Source: Mucilaginibacter sp. L294
GTDB taxonomy: Bacteria; Bacteroidota; Bacteroidia; Sphingobacteriales; Sphingobacteriaceae
Direction: 5' to 3'
Assembly (NCBI RefSeq): GCF_001636615.1
Contig: NZ_LGEK01000021.1
Coordinates: forward strand, 1 to 61,415
Length of the DNA: 61,415 nucleotides
Every line of letters begins with the position of its first letter. The first letter of the stretch is position 1. The translations under genes and the position numbers were made by a program. The notes under the pieces are model-generated. The model was not told the origin of the DNA. It saw only the letters and a program-made list of their open reading frames with translations, and did not search any database. Below, one piece after another: positions 1 through 8,273 of this stretch.

Positions 1-19
1 AGATGTGTATAAGAGACAG
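1..19 (+). other. Tn5/Nextera mosaic-end adapter (left contig end)
   Basis: The first 19 bases are AGATGTGTATAAGAGACAG, the hyperactive Tn5 mosaic end used in tagmentation libraries. The reverse complement closes the window at 61397-61415. This is leftover library sequence, so the first genomic base is about position 20. Confidence 0.97.
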
Positions 20-21
20 GG

Positions 22-81
22 CCACACCAGGGCATCAACGGTAAAAAACCTATAGATATGGTCTCCCTAAACAACAAATAA
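22..81 (+). pseudogene. 3' tail of a possible integrase-core (DDE) transposase, cut by the contig end
   Basis: A plus-strand frame opens directly at the adapter and ends at TAA 79-81. It encodes PHQGINGKKPIDMVSLNNK. The string PHQGINGKKP resembles the last helix of rve-type transposases (IS3/IS481 families), where RPHxxLxGxTP is common. Only 19 codons remain, so the family is an inference. It could equally be the tail of an unrelated gene. Nothing else is seen between 82 and 136. Confidence 0.3.
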
Positions 82-136
82 AATTACCTAATTCTGTTAC
101 CGAATTACCTAACCATTACAGCAATGACGGGGGGAA

Positions 137-1072
137 TTATATCGGTTTCAAAAAATCAATATTTCTCTTCAGCCCCTCAAACTTCGTCCGTTTCACGGCC
201 GAGTTTTTAAACACCTTTTGGAATACATCGGTAGTTATCTCTTCCCAATCCTGCTTTTTTAATCCATGCAGTTCGGCATGTGGGGTAAAGGCCTGTTCGT
301 TATGCAGTACCGAGAAACGGTTCCAGGGGCAAACATCCTGGCATATATCACAGCCAAACATCCAGTTGTCCATTTTGCCCTTAAATTCAGGCGGTATTTC
401 GTTTTTTAGCTCAATGGTGAGGTAAGAGATACACCGGCTGCCATCAACCACGTAAGGGCCTACAATGGCGTCTGTAGGGCAGGCGTCAATACAGCGGGTG
501 CAGGTGCCGCAGTGGTCGGCAGTGGGTTCAATATCATATTCCAGTTCAATATCAACAATCAGCTCTGCCAAAAAAAAGAAAGAGCCAGCCTGTTTGCTGA
601 TGAGGTTTGAGTTTTTACCAACCCAGCCCATGCCTGCTTTTTTTGCCCAGGCTTTGTCAAGCACCGGTGCCGAATCTACAAACGCGCGGCCGCCTACCTC
701 ACCAATTTTTTGGTTAATGATCTCTAATAATAACTTTAGCTTATCCTTAATAACGCTATGGTAATCAGCGCCATATGCATATTTGGAGATTTTTGGTGCC
801 GATGGGTCAAGCGAGGTGGTATCGGTATAATAATTTAGCCCTAATGAAATTACCGATTTGGCGCCATCTACCAGTAAACGCGGGTCCAGGCGTTTGTCAA
901 AATAGTTTTCCATGTAGCGCATTTCGCCATGCATGCCTTTATTAAGCCAGGCTTCCAGTCGCGGCGCTTCTTCTTCCAGGAACTCTGCCCTGGCTATACC
1001 GCAAAACAAAAAGCCCAGGTTTTTAGCCTCGGTTTTGATGAGTTGAGCATATGCCGACAGATTTTGCTGCAT
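137..1072 (-). CDS. queG: Epoxyqueuosine reductase QueG
   Basis: 311 aa. QueG is the cobalamin- and 4Fe-4S-dependent enzyme that reduces epoxyqueuosine to queuosine in the wobble position of tRNAs for Tyr, His, Asn and Asp. The C-terminal half has the two expected iron-sulfur motifs, [12 protein letters not shown] and [11 protein letters not shown]. The stretch KNSNLI and the preceding GMGWVGK are typical of the family. The open frame runs 74 codons further upstream, but those residues do not look like QueG. The ATG at 1072 ([13 protein letters not shown]) matches the usual N-terminus and length. It is a lone gene, divergent from the small ORF at 1241. Confidence 0.95.
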   Translation of the reverse strand: MQQNLSAYAQLIKTEAKNLGFLFCGIARAEFLEEEAPRLEAWLNKGMHGEMRYMENYFDKRLDPRLLVDGAKSVISLGLNYYTDTTSLDPSAPKISKYAYGADYHSVIKDKLKLLLEIINQKIGEVGGRAFVDSAPVLDKAWAKKAGMGWVGKNSNLISKQAGSFFFLAELIVDIELEYDIEPTADHCGTCTRCIDACPTDAIVGPYVVDGSRCISYLTIELKNEIPPEFKGKMDNWMFGCDICQDVCPWNRFSVLHNEQAFTPHAELHGLKKQDWEEITTDVFQKVFKNSAVKRTKFEGLKRNIDFLKPI

Positions 1073-1240
1073 AGCGCAAAGATACGATATGTCAATGTTT
1101 TTTAACCGGTTAGCAGAATTGGTTGTTATGAAATAAATTGAAACATAAAGTAAAAAAAGTTTCTTTATAAATAATGGTATGGCTTTTGGTGTGCTATAGG
1201 TATTGAAAACAGATGTTATCAAATAATAACGCATACAATT

Positions 1241-1492
1241 ATGGAAAATAAACCGGAAGGGTTTGACAGGGCCAATGGCCAGGGTCAGAACCACGATATA
1301 ACAGGAAATGTGGCCAATGTTGGTAACGATACGCTTAAACAGGATGTAAACGATAAGGACCTGGCTAAAAAGGTGCCTACTGTTACACCCGAGTCGATTG
1401 CGGAGATACCAAACGATACGCCCGAATTAGAGAATCCAACGAGCCAAACCTCATCCAACAAAGGGCAGGGGCCAGCCGGTGAGGATCTGTAA
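1241..1492 (+). CDS. Small acidic hypothetical protein
   Basis: 83 aa, hydrophilic and acidic, with many Asn, Asp, Pro and Thr. There is no signal peptide, membrane segment or cysteine, and it looks disordered throughout. It starts 168 bp from queG in the divergent direction. The opposite-strand frame over the same bases is less protein-like. I recognise no family. Small disordered proteins of this kind are frequent in Sphingobacteriaceae, but the function is unknown. Confidence 0.55.
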   Translation: MENKPEGFDRANGQGQNHDITGNVANVGNDTLKQDVNDKDLAKKVPTVTPESIAEIPNDTPELENPTSQTSSNKGQGPAGEDL

Positions 1493-1534
1493 CCACGCAT
1501 CTTTGCTGCGAGCGTAGCATGACTTATTTGGGAA

Positions 1535-2005
1535 TTACTTATTATGGTACAACTTCGAATTTGAGTAGGTAGCCTCGGCGGCTATTTTGTTATCTTTTAT
1601 CCTGAAGATGCTGCAATTATGCAGATCATAGCGGATAGGGCTGCCGGCTTTTTCTTTTAAGCCAACTATATCATACTCTACCACCACTGTCGAATCGGTA
1701 TTGATCACGTTACCTACCAGGTATTTGGCATCGGGCGATACATAGAACAATTGGTGAAAGATCTGGTCGGCCCCCTGCGGCCCGTACGATTCGCCGTCCC
1801 AATCACTGGTGGTTATTTTAGCTTTATCGGCATATTGGGCCACCAGGCTTTTCAAATCATGATCGTTCAGGTACCTGAAATGCTCGTCTATCAGCTGTTT
1901 TGATTGTTCTGTTTGGCTAACAGGCGGTTTCTCGGGCTTATTATTGCACGCGGCAATTGTTGTTGCCAGTATAATGAACAGGATAGGGCGCAGGGTGATA
2001 GTCAT
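1535..2005 (-). CDS. Small lipoprotein with a SnoaL/NTF2-like domain
   Basis: 156 aa from the ATG at 2005. The N-terminus is a lipoprotein signal (ILFIILATTIAAC, Cys20 as the lipidated residue). The rest reads as an NTF2-like cone fold: a helix with LIDEHFRYLNDHDLKSLVAQYADKA, then DWDGESYGPQGADQIFHQLF and beta-strand pairs ending in IFRIKDNKIAAEATYSN. Such domains bind small ligands or act as simple catalytic pockets, but no substrate can be inferred. The upstream in-frame extension to 2050 runs into the repeat at 2045-2157 and was left out. Confidence 0.7.
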   Translation of the reverse strand: MTITLRPILFIILATTIAACNNKPEKPPVSQTEQSKQLIDEHFRYLNDHDLKSLVAQYADKAKITTSDWDGESYGPQGADQIFHQLFYVSPDAKYLVGNVINTDSTVVVEYDIVGLKEKAGSPIRYDLHNCSIFRIKDNKIAAEATYSNSKLYHNK

Positions 2006-2044
2006 GGGGTTAAATGTACTATTCAAACTTCTATAAAACAAACA

Positions 2045-2157
2045 TGTCATTTCGAACGATAGAGAGATATCATGTTCAAAATGACATGTAGTCTATATGC
2101 ATATAAGCTTAGCATCTTGTAAAAGATTTCTCCTCGCTACGCTCGTTCGAAATGACA
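2045..2157. repeat. Intergenic inverted-repeat element (REP/MITE-like)
   Basis: The arms TGTCATTTCGAACGA (2045-2059) and TCGTTCGAAATGACA (2143-2157) are perfect 15-bp inverted repeats. An internal CATGTTCAAAATGACATG lies close by, and the right arm is preceded by TTCTCCTCGCTACGC. It sits between two minus-strand genes and has no coding potential. From general familiarity, strings like this recur between genes in Sphingobacteriaceae. A genome-wide count is needed to show it. Confidence 0.7.
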
Positions 2158-2171
2158 GCGCGATATCGTTA

Positions 2172-3083
2172 TTAAAAACTATTGCGAATGCTATTGCTTA
2201 ATGTTTTTGCGCTCCAGTAACCGCTATCCAATATACGGCGTACAGTTAGCAGCGGGTAATCAGGGTCGCGTTTATCAGCCAGTTGGAAGGCTATTTTGAA
2301 GCCTTTTTTATCAAGCTCGGGCAATACCGGTTTTTTCCAGATACCGAACGGATATGCAAAGTATTGGATCTTTTTGCCGGTAATCTCTTCCAGTTTTTTG
2401 GTTGGCTTGTCAATCTGGGTAACCCAGTCATCAACCGGCCTGTTGGTTATTTTGCCATTAAGGCCTTTGATAACCAGGTTTGAGTTATGCGAGTATTTGT
2501 CTACACGGTGGTGATCCCAGGTGTGGCTTGATATCACATGGCCATCGTCAGATAGTTTTTTGATCATCTCTGCCGTCATATAATGCGGGCGACCTATTGA
2601 TACCGTCATCACAAAGAAAACGCCTTTAAAGCCATATTTCTTCATTTCGGGCGCTGCTATGGTGTACTGGTCAAGGTCAGTATCATCAAAGGTTAGCATG
2701 ATGGGTTTTTTTGGCAGCGGGGCGCCGGTAACCAGGTAATTATAAAGCTGATCTGGCAGGATGGTGTGGTAACCGCTGTCGGCCAGCATTTTAATGTGTT
2801 CTTTAAAGGCAGCCACCTGTACAATATAATCTTTGGCGTTTTTTGAATCAGTGGGTTTCCAGTCGCGTATTTGGTGGTAACAAATTACGGGTACTTGCTT
2901 GCGTGCCAATACCGCGGCTTTATCAACAGGCCCGGTAGCCAGTTTAACCGCAGGCGATGCTGTTTCTTCTGTTGTTGTTTTAGCGCTATCAGCACCAGCT
3001 TTATCTGTTGATGATGGTTTTGACTGGCATGATACCATGCCTAAAAATACAAGCGGCAATACGGCCGAAAATTGCTTTAACAT
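2172..3083 (-). CDS. Polysaccharide deacetylase family lipoprotein
   Basis: 303 aa. The lipoprotein signal ends at Cys19 (LVFLGMVSC), followed by a Ser/Thr/Ala-rich linker to about residue 55. A NodB homology (CE4) domain follows: PVICYHQI, then the metal and base motif LTFDDTD, the SSHTWDHHRV zinc-histidine motif, and FAYPFG near the end. CE4 enzymes remove N- or O-acetyl groups from cell-wall or exported polysaccharides using a divalent metal. Predicted location is the periplasm or outer-membrane surface. Substrate unknown. It appears monocistronic, with about 115 bp of AT-rich DNA upstream. Confidence 0.85.
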   Translation of the reverse strand: MLKQFSAVLPLVFLGMVSCQSKPSSTDKAGADSAKTTTEETASPAVKLATGPVDKAAVLARKQVPVICYHQIRDWKPTDSKNAKDYIVQVAAFKEHIKMLADSGYHTILPDQLYNYLVTGAPLPKKPIMLTFDDTDLDQYTIAAPEMKKYGFKGVFFVMTVSIGRPHYMTAEMIKKLSDDGHVISSHTWDHHRVDKYSHNSNLVIKGLNGKITNRPVDDWVTQIDKPTKKLEEITGKKIQYFAYPFGIWKKPVLPELDKKGFKIAFQLADKRDPDYPLLTVRRILDSGYWSAKTLSNSIRNSF

Positions 3084-3198
3084 AATGCGGATGATGATTA
3101 TATGAACTGCTAAAATAATATAATTATAGAGGGATATATTAACTGTTAATAAATTTTAATCACTTTTTAATTCAGTTAACATTGGTTTAAATGCCGGG

Positions 3199-4344
3199 TT
3201 ACAATACTATCCGTTTACCTTCGGCTATTGAGCGTTTGGCGGCATCCAGTATCTGCATCACTATCATATTATATTTTAACGACGATCTGTCGGTGATACC
3301 CTTAAGCCTGTTTTTTGATACCATTTGCAGGTAACTTATCGGGTTATCATTAGGTGCGGGTAATGGTGGCGCTATACAAATTGTTGCCGGGGCTTTACCA
3401 ATCCGTGCTACAACATTGTTGTTATCCAGCGCATGCATATAGCCTTCATCGCCAAACACCTCCAGGTCTTTTATGGAAAAAGGCCAGTTCCATGATGCTT
3501 CGATAATGCCTGTAGCGGTTGGGTACTCTACAATAATAGTGGCATCATCCTCAACCTTTGGGTAGGTTTGTAATTTAAAATGGCGGGCAACGGCAGTAAC
3601 CGCAATGGGTTTCTGGCCGTTCATCAGCCAGGTCATCAGGTCGGCGCCGTAGCAACCAAAATCATTTAATGCACCGGCACCATTCAGTTCGGGGTCGGTT
3701 AGCCAATTGGTAAAGTCTTTACTGCAGCCAATTTCTTTTGGGCCTTCGTGCCCATCATGCACCACCATTTTCCTGATCTGGCCTATGCTATCTTTTGCAA
3801 CTGCATCATAAATATGCTGGTAGGATGGGTACCAGGTGGTTTCATAATTGGTAAGCAGCCTTATGTAATATTTAAGCGCCAAAAACTCCATACGGTTTGC
3901 CTGGGCCAGGGTGGCGGCCAAAGGTTTTTCAACCATTACCGAGATGCCCAGCGGGGCGCAAACTTCAACAATATCAATATGCTTGGCTACCGGGTTGTAG
4001 CCTAACACTACATCAGGTTTTTTGGCGGTCACCATCTTTTTCAGATCATCAAAAAAGATAGAATCGGGCAGGTTATATTGCTGCTGGTACCTTTCACGCA
4101 ACTTTTTATCAGCCTCGGCTATACCTACTATAATTACCTTGCCATTACGGTATTCGCCCAAAATATTATGTACATGATCATGCGCTAAACCGGCTATGGC
4201 CAGCCTTTGGGTACTTAAAAGCACCGGCGGCGGCGGCACGGTAGGCGGGAGTGTTTTACCCGGAGGGGTAACCTGTGCCGAAGCAACCGATAAAAATGTG
4301 CCTGATGCGATGATCAGGCACATTAATAATTTAGTGAATTTCAT
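3199..4344 (-). CDS. Secreted Gfo/Idh/MocA family oxidoreductase
   Basis: 381 aa from the ATG at 4344 (MKFTKLLMCLIIASG). A signal peptide ends near SVASAQ, followed by a Pro-rich linker. A Rossmann-type domain then begins at LAIAGLAHDHVHNILGEY, with the family's EKPLAATLAQA motif and a C-terminal alpha/beta domain (NWPFSIKDLEVFGDEGYMHAL). These proteins use NAD(P) to oxidise or reduce sugars and polyols, and periplasmic members are common in Bacteroidota sugar loci. It starts 16 bp after the GH92 stop codon, so it is probably the last gene of the PUL and acts on the released sugar. The 22 upstream in-frame codons overlap the GH92 gene. Confidence 0.85.
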   Translation of the reverse strand: MKFTKLLMCLIIASGTFLSVASAQVTPPGKTLPPTVPPPPVLLSTQRLAIAGLAHDHVHNILGEYRNGKVIIVGIAEADKKLRERYQQQYNLPDSIFFDDLKKMVTAKKPDVVLGYNPVAKHIDIVEVCAPLGISVMVEKPLAATLAQANRMEFLALKYYIRLLTNYETTWYPSYQHIYDAVAKDSIGQIRKMVVHDGHEGPKEIGCSKDFTNWLTDPELNGAGALNDFGCYGADLMTWLMNGQKPIAVTAVARHFKLQTYPKVEDDATIIVEYPTATGIIEASWNWPFSIKDLEVFGDEGYMHALDNNNVVARIGKAPATICIAPPLPAPNDNPISYLQMVSKNRLKGITDRSSLKYNMIVMQILDAAKRSIAEGKRIVL

Positions 4345-4360
4345 GGTAGTAGCGTAAATG

Positions 4361-6643
4361 TTATTTTTCGTTCGATAGTGAATACGGCACATCTGCTGCT
4401 TTTGTACCACGTGCCTTGTTTGGCACGGCCGACATGTTAAAGTTTAAAACACCACCTTGCTGCAGCGCTTTGTGGCTTAACCAGTTGTTTGTATATGGCT
4501 TGCCGTTAACCGTTAAAGTGCTTACATACCTGTTTGCAGGGCTGTTATTAGCGGCATTTATAGTAACGGTTTTACCGTTTTCAAGGGTAAGCGTTACTTT
4601 TTTGAATAAGGGCGCGCCCAAAACATATTGGTCTGTAGCGGGGGTTACCGGGTAAAAGCCCATTGCAGAGAATACATACCAGGCTGATGTTTGACCATTA
4701 TCCTCGTCGCCGCAGTAACCATCGGGGGCCGAGTGGTACATTTTGTTCATTACATCTCGTACGTGCAACTGGGTTTTCCAGGGCTCGCCCGAGTAATTGT
4801 ACAGGTATATCATGTGCTGGATAGGCTGGTTGCCATGCGCGTACTGACCCATGCCGGCTATCTGCATCTCGCGGATCTCGTGGATCACCTCGCCATAGTA
4901 GCTGTCATCAAACACAGGTGGGAGCGAAAAAACAGAATCGAGCTTGGCTGTGAATTTTTGTTTACCGCCCATCAGGTCAATAAGGCCCTGTACATCATGG
5001 AAAACACTCCAGGTATAATGCCAGCTATTACCTTCGGTAAATGCATCGCCCCATTTAAACGGGTTAAAAGGGCTTTGAAACTTGCCGTCCTTATTTTTAC
5101 CACGCATTAACCCGGTTTGCGGGTCGAACAGGTTTTTATAGTTCATGCTGCGTTTGCGATAGATCTCGGTTTCGGATGCAGGGCGGTTTAACGCTTTACC
5201 CAATTTATAAATGGTAAAATCGTCATAAGCATACTCTAAAGTACGGGCCGCATTTTCGTTTATCTTAACATCATAAGGTACATAACCCAGGGTATTATAA
5301 TAATCAACACCATCACGGCCTGTTGCCGCAGGGCCATCGTTATTGGCACCATGCAATAAGGCCTGGTAAAGTGTTTCAATATCATAACCACGGCCGCCTT
5401 TCAGGTAAGCATCGGCCACAACAGCTGCCGAGTTATTGCCCACCATTACGTCGGCATAGCCGGGGCTGCTCCACTCGGGCAGCCAGCCGCCTTCTTTGTA
5501 ATCGTTAATAAGGCCCTGCTGCATCTCTTTATTGATAGATGGGTACACCAGGTTTAAGAAAGGGTATAATGCCCTGAAGGTATCCCAGAAGCCGGTGCCT
5601 GCAAATTTGTAGCCCGGCAGTATCTCTCCATTTTGCGCGCTCCAGTGTACCGGCTGGTTTTTGGCATCCAGCTCGTACATTTTGTTAGGGAAGAACAGCA
5701 TGCGGTACAGGCACGAGTAAAATGTTTTTACCTGCTCTACCGAACCGCCCTCAACAGCAAGTTTGCTTAAGGTTTTGTTCCAAACGGCTTTAGCCTTTTG
5801 TTTGGTAATATCAAAGTTGTCGGCGCCAATCTCCCTGTTCAGGCTTATCTTGGCCTGCTCAAGGCTGATGAATGATGATGCCACACGCATGTTCACCTTT
5901 TCGCCTTTAGCGGTTTTAAAGCCAATAACCGCCAATGCATGTTTGGCATTCAGCTCAAGCCCATCTTTCAGGGTGCTGTCGCTATAAACCTGCGCGGTGG
6001 TAATAGGTTTATCTACATAAATAACAAAGTAGTTTTTGAAGTTTTTAAGTGGCCCGCGGGCGTATTTGGTAGAGTAACCCACTATCTTTTTTTCCCCGGG
6101 GATAATCTTAACGTACGATCCTTTATCAAAAGCATCTATCACAATATACGAGCTGTCGTTTTTTGGATAGGTGAACCTGAACTGCGCGCTACGCTCGGTA
6201 GGGGCAATTTCGGTAGTCACATCATGGTCGGCCAGGTAAACGCTGTAGTAATAGGGTTTGGCTATTTCGGCCTTGTGCGAGAACCAGCTCGAGCGGCCGT
6301 TTTGCGATACCTTAAGCTTGCCGGTTACCGGCATAATGGCAAATTGCCCGTAATCATTCATCCATGGTGATGGCTGGTGGGTTTGCTTAAAGCCGTTTAT
6401 TTTGTATGAATCGTAAGTGTACTGCCAGCCATCGCCCATTTTGCCGGTTTGCGGGGTCCAGAAATTCATACCCCATGGTACGGCTATGGCAGGGTAGGTG
6501 TTACCGTTGCTTAGGTCATATTTTGATTGGGTACCCATTAAGGGGTTTATCCATTCAACCGGGTCGGTTACTTTGGTAACCTGCTGGGCAAATGATGTAG
6601 CAGAAAAAAACAGGGTGCTTAAAAAAAGGAATCTTTTTTTCAT
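4361..6643 (-). CDS. GH92 family alpha-mannosidase
   Basis: 760 aa with a signal peptide (MKKRFLFLSTLFFSATSFA). It starts with the GH92 N-terminal signature DPVEWINPLMGTQSKYDLSNGNTYPAIAVPWG and has the C-terminal catalytic region EGNSWHYTWSVFHD, HGNQPIQHMIYLYNYSG and CGDEDNGQTSAWYVFSAMG. GH92 enzymes are calcium-dependent exo-alpha-mannosidases that invert configuration. Many release mannose from yeast mannan or N-glycans. It is located in the periplasm or surface. It follows susD across a 16-bp-stem hairpin at 6681-6716, which may set its expression below that of susCD. Confidence 0.93.
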   Translation of the reverse strand: MKKRFLFLSTLFFSATSFAQQVTKVTDPVEWINPLMGTQSKYDLSNGNTYPAIAVPWGMNFWTPQTGKMGDGWQYTYDSYKINGFKQTHQPSPWMNDYGQFAIMPVTGKLKVSQNGRSSWFSHKAEIAKPYYYSVYLADHDVTTEIAPTERSAQFRFTYPKNDSSYIVIDAFDKGSYVKIIPGEKKIVGYSTKYARGPLKNFKNYFVIYVDKPITTAQVYSDSTLKDGLELNAKHALAVIGFKTAKGEKVNMRVASSFISLEQAKISLNREIGADNFDITKQKAKAVWNKTLSKLAVEGGSVEQVKTFYSCLYRMLFFPNKMYELDAKNQPVHWSAQNGEILPGYKFAGTGFWDTFRALYPFLNLVYPSINKEMQQGLINDYKEGGWLPEWSSPGYADVMVGNNSAAVVADAYLKGGRGYDIETLYQALLHGANNDGPAATGRDGVDYYNTLGYVPYDVKINENAARTLEYAYDDFTIYKLGKALNRPASETEIYRKRSMNYKNLFDPQTGLMRGKNKDGKFQSPFNPFKWGDAFTEGNSWHYTWSVFHDVQGLIDLMGGKQKFTAKLDSVFSLPPVFDDSYYGEVIHEIREMQIAGMGQYAHGNQPIQHMIYLYNYSGEPWKTQLHVRDVMNKMYHSAPDGYCGDEDNGQTSAWYVFSAMGFYPVTPATDQYVLGAPLFKKVTLTLENGKTVTINAANNSPANRYVSTLTVNGKPYTNNWLSHKALQQGGVLNFNMSAVPNKARGTKAADVPYSLSNEK

Positions 6644-6680
6644 GGATAAGTTAATAGCTTAAAAAAGTAATCGGCCGTAA

Positions 6681-6716
6681 ATATAAAAGACTGGCAGTTA
6701 TGCCAGTCTTTTATAT
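6681..6716 (-). terminator. Strong hairpin between susD and the GH92 gene
   Basis: ATATAAAAGACTGGCA (6681-6696) and its exact complement (6701-6716) form a perfect 16-bp stem with a 4-base loop. Read on the minus strand it is 9 bases after the susD stop, and the 3' arm includes TTTTATAT. It could be a full or partial terminator, or an RNA-stability element separating abundant susCD mRNA from downstream enzyme genes. Confidence 0.75.
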
Positions 6717-6725
6717 TGTAAAATT

Positions 6726-8252
6726 TTAGTTCCACCCGGGGTTTTGTGCGCCTTTAAGCTGCGGGTTGGTGGAGATTTCCCGTTGTGGTATTGGCCACAG
6801 ATAATATTGCTCTATCATGGTTACCCCTTGCTCATTAGCGGTGGAGGTTGCATCGCCAAAGCTACCATCAGATGTTTTGAATATCTTATGCGTACGCTGG
6901 ATATCAAAATACGCTTTGTTCTCATACGCAAGCTCGTGGTAGCGCTCTCTCCAAACCGCTTCCCTGAATGCTGCCTGTGTAAATGAAGTAGGCGTGGTTA
7001 AATGGGCGCGGGTGCGTATGGCGGTTAACTGATCAATAGAATACTGGTTTGGCGACCCATCTGCTTCGTTTTGCGCTTCGGCATAAATTAACATAGCTTC
7101 GGGTAAGCGTAAAAAAGTCCAGTTTTCATCGCTTTTTCCTTCTTGTGCAGATCCTTTTGTAGCGCTTTCTAAATGGAAGTATTTATATAAAGCGTGTACG
7201 CCAAATATTACTGTTACTGCAGGGGCGTCAGATTGCGGGTAACTCGAAAAATAGAACTGGCGTTCCTGAGCACGCAAATCTCCCGGTTCATAACTTGCAA
7301 CAAAAGCATTGGTTGGTATCATAGCGCCCAGATGGTCGCCGTAGGCACCAACAGGTAAGTTAAACGGAACCGTTAACTGCGGTATAGCGTTTTCCTTTAC
7401 ACCCACCAGGTAATTGCTCTGAAAAATTAATTCGCCCTGATTTTTATGCGCATTGTCATGTAAAAAGGCATAATCGGTAAATAGCGTGTATGCTGGTATT
7501 ACATCCTTAGCCTCTGCTGCTGCTTTAGCATAATTTTCTGTTTTTTGTAAAGGGTATCCTGCTGTGGTAAGGTATACGCTTGCCAAAAGTGTTTTTATGG
7601 CTCCAAGGGTTACGTGCCCGTCAGAGTTTGCCTGGCTGCCACTAATGGTTCCTGATCCTTTGGCAGCAATAAGATCGCTGATAATCAAATTATACACATC
7701 GGCAACAGGCGAACGCGGAGGATAAAGATCCGGGCTCTTTAAAGTTTGTGATGCGGTTATAAGCGGCACATCACCATATAACCTAACCAGGTGATAGTAA
7801 AAGAACGCCCTTAAAAAGTAAACCTGGCTTAAAAGACCCGTTTTAGTGGCTTCAGGCATATCAATGCCCGGGATACGCTCAAGTGCAAGGTTTGCATTGG
7901 CAATTGCCGCGTAGCTATTTTTCCAAACGGTTTCAAAACCCGGGTTTACGGCATCGGTACGCTGGTTAATTACGTTGCCGTTGTTTACACTTTGGCCCAG
8001 TGAGGTGGTGTGGCCGGCAAAAAGCTCCATGGTGATAAAAGGGCTTTCGCCATAAGCATCGCCATTTTGAAACATATATAACGATGTATAAATACCGTTA
8101 ACAAATGTTCGTGCCTGGCCCTCATTCTGAAAGTAGTTGTCTTTATCAAAACCACTTTTATTCTTCTCGTCGAGATATTTCTTGCAGCCGCTTACACTAA
8201 CTGCGAGGATCAATATTAAACCGATCCTGTATATATATGAGTTAAATTTCAT
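6726..8252 (-). CDS. RagB/SusD family glycan-binding outer-membrane lipoprotein
   Basis: 508 aa. The lipoprotein signal ends at Cys23 (SVSGCKKYLDEK), the usual SusD start. The TPR-rich body has YFLRAFFYYHLVRLYGDVPLIT, the most recognisable SusD motif, and the C-terminus has VWRERYHELAYENKAYFDIQR and WPIPQREISTNPQL. SusD proteins sit as a lid on the SusC barrel and capture the oligosaccharide. It lies 21 bp after susC in the same operon. The following GH92 gene suggests a mannose-containing ligand. Confidence 0.95.
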   Translation of the reverse strand: MKFNSYIYRIGLILILAVSVSGCKKYLDEKNKSGFDKDNYFQNEGQARTFVNGIYTSLYMFQNGDAYGESPFITMELFAGHTTSLGQSVNNGNVINQRTDAVNPGFETVWKNSYAAIANANLALERIPGIDMPEATKTGLLSQVYFLRAFFYYHLVRLYGDVPLITASQTLKSPDLYPPRSPVADVYNLIISDLIAAKGSGTISGSQANSDGHVTLGAIKTLLASVYLTTAGYPLQKTENYAKAAAEAKDVIPAYTLFTDYAFLHDNAHKNQGELIFQSNYLVGVKENAIPQLTVPFNLPVGAYGDHLGAMIPTNAFVASYEPGDLRAQERQFYFSSYPQSDAPAVTVIFGVHALYKYFHLESATKGSAQEGKSDENWTFLRLPEAMLIYAEAQNEADGSPNQYSIDQLTAIRTRAHLTTPTSFTQAAFREAVWRERYHELAYENKAYFDIQRTHKIFKTSDGSFGDATSTANEQGVTMIEQYYLWPIPQREISTNPQLKGAQNPGWN

Positions 8253-8273
8253 GATGTTTCTGTTTAATATTTA

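Noticed and set aside
137..1294. 385-residue version of QueG
   Set aside because: The first 74 residues are hydrophobic and unlike QueG; start at 1072 gives the usual length.
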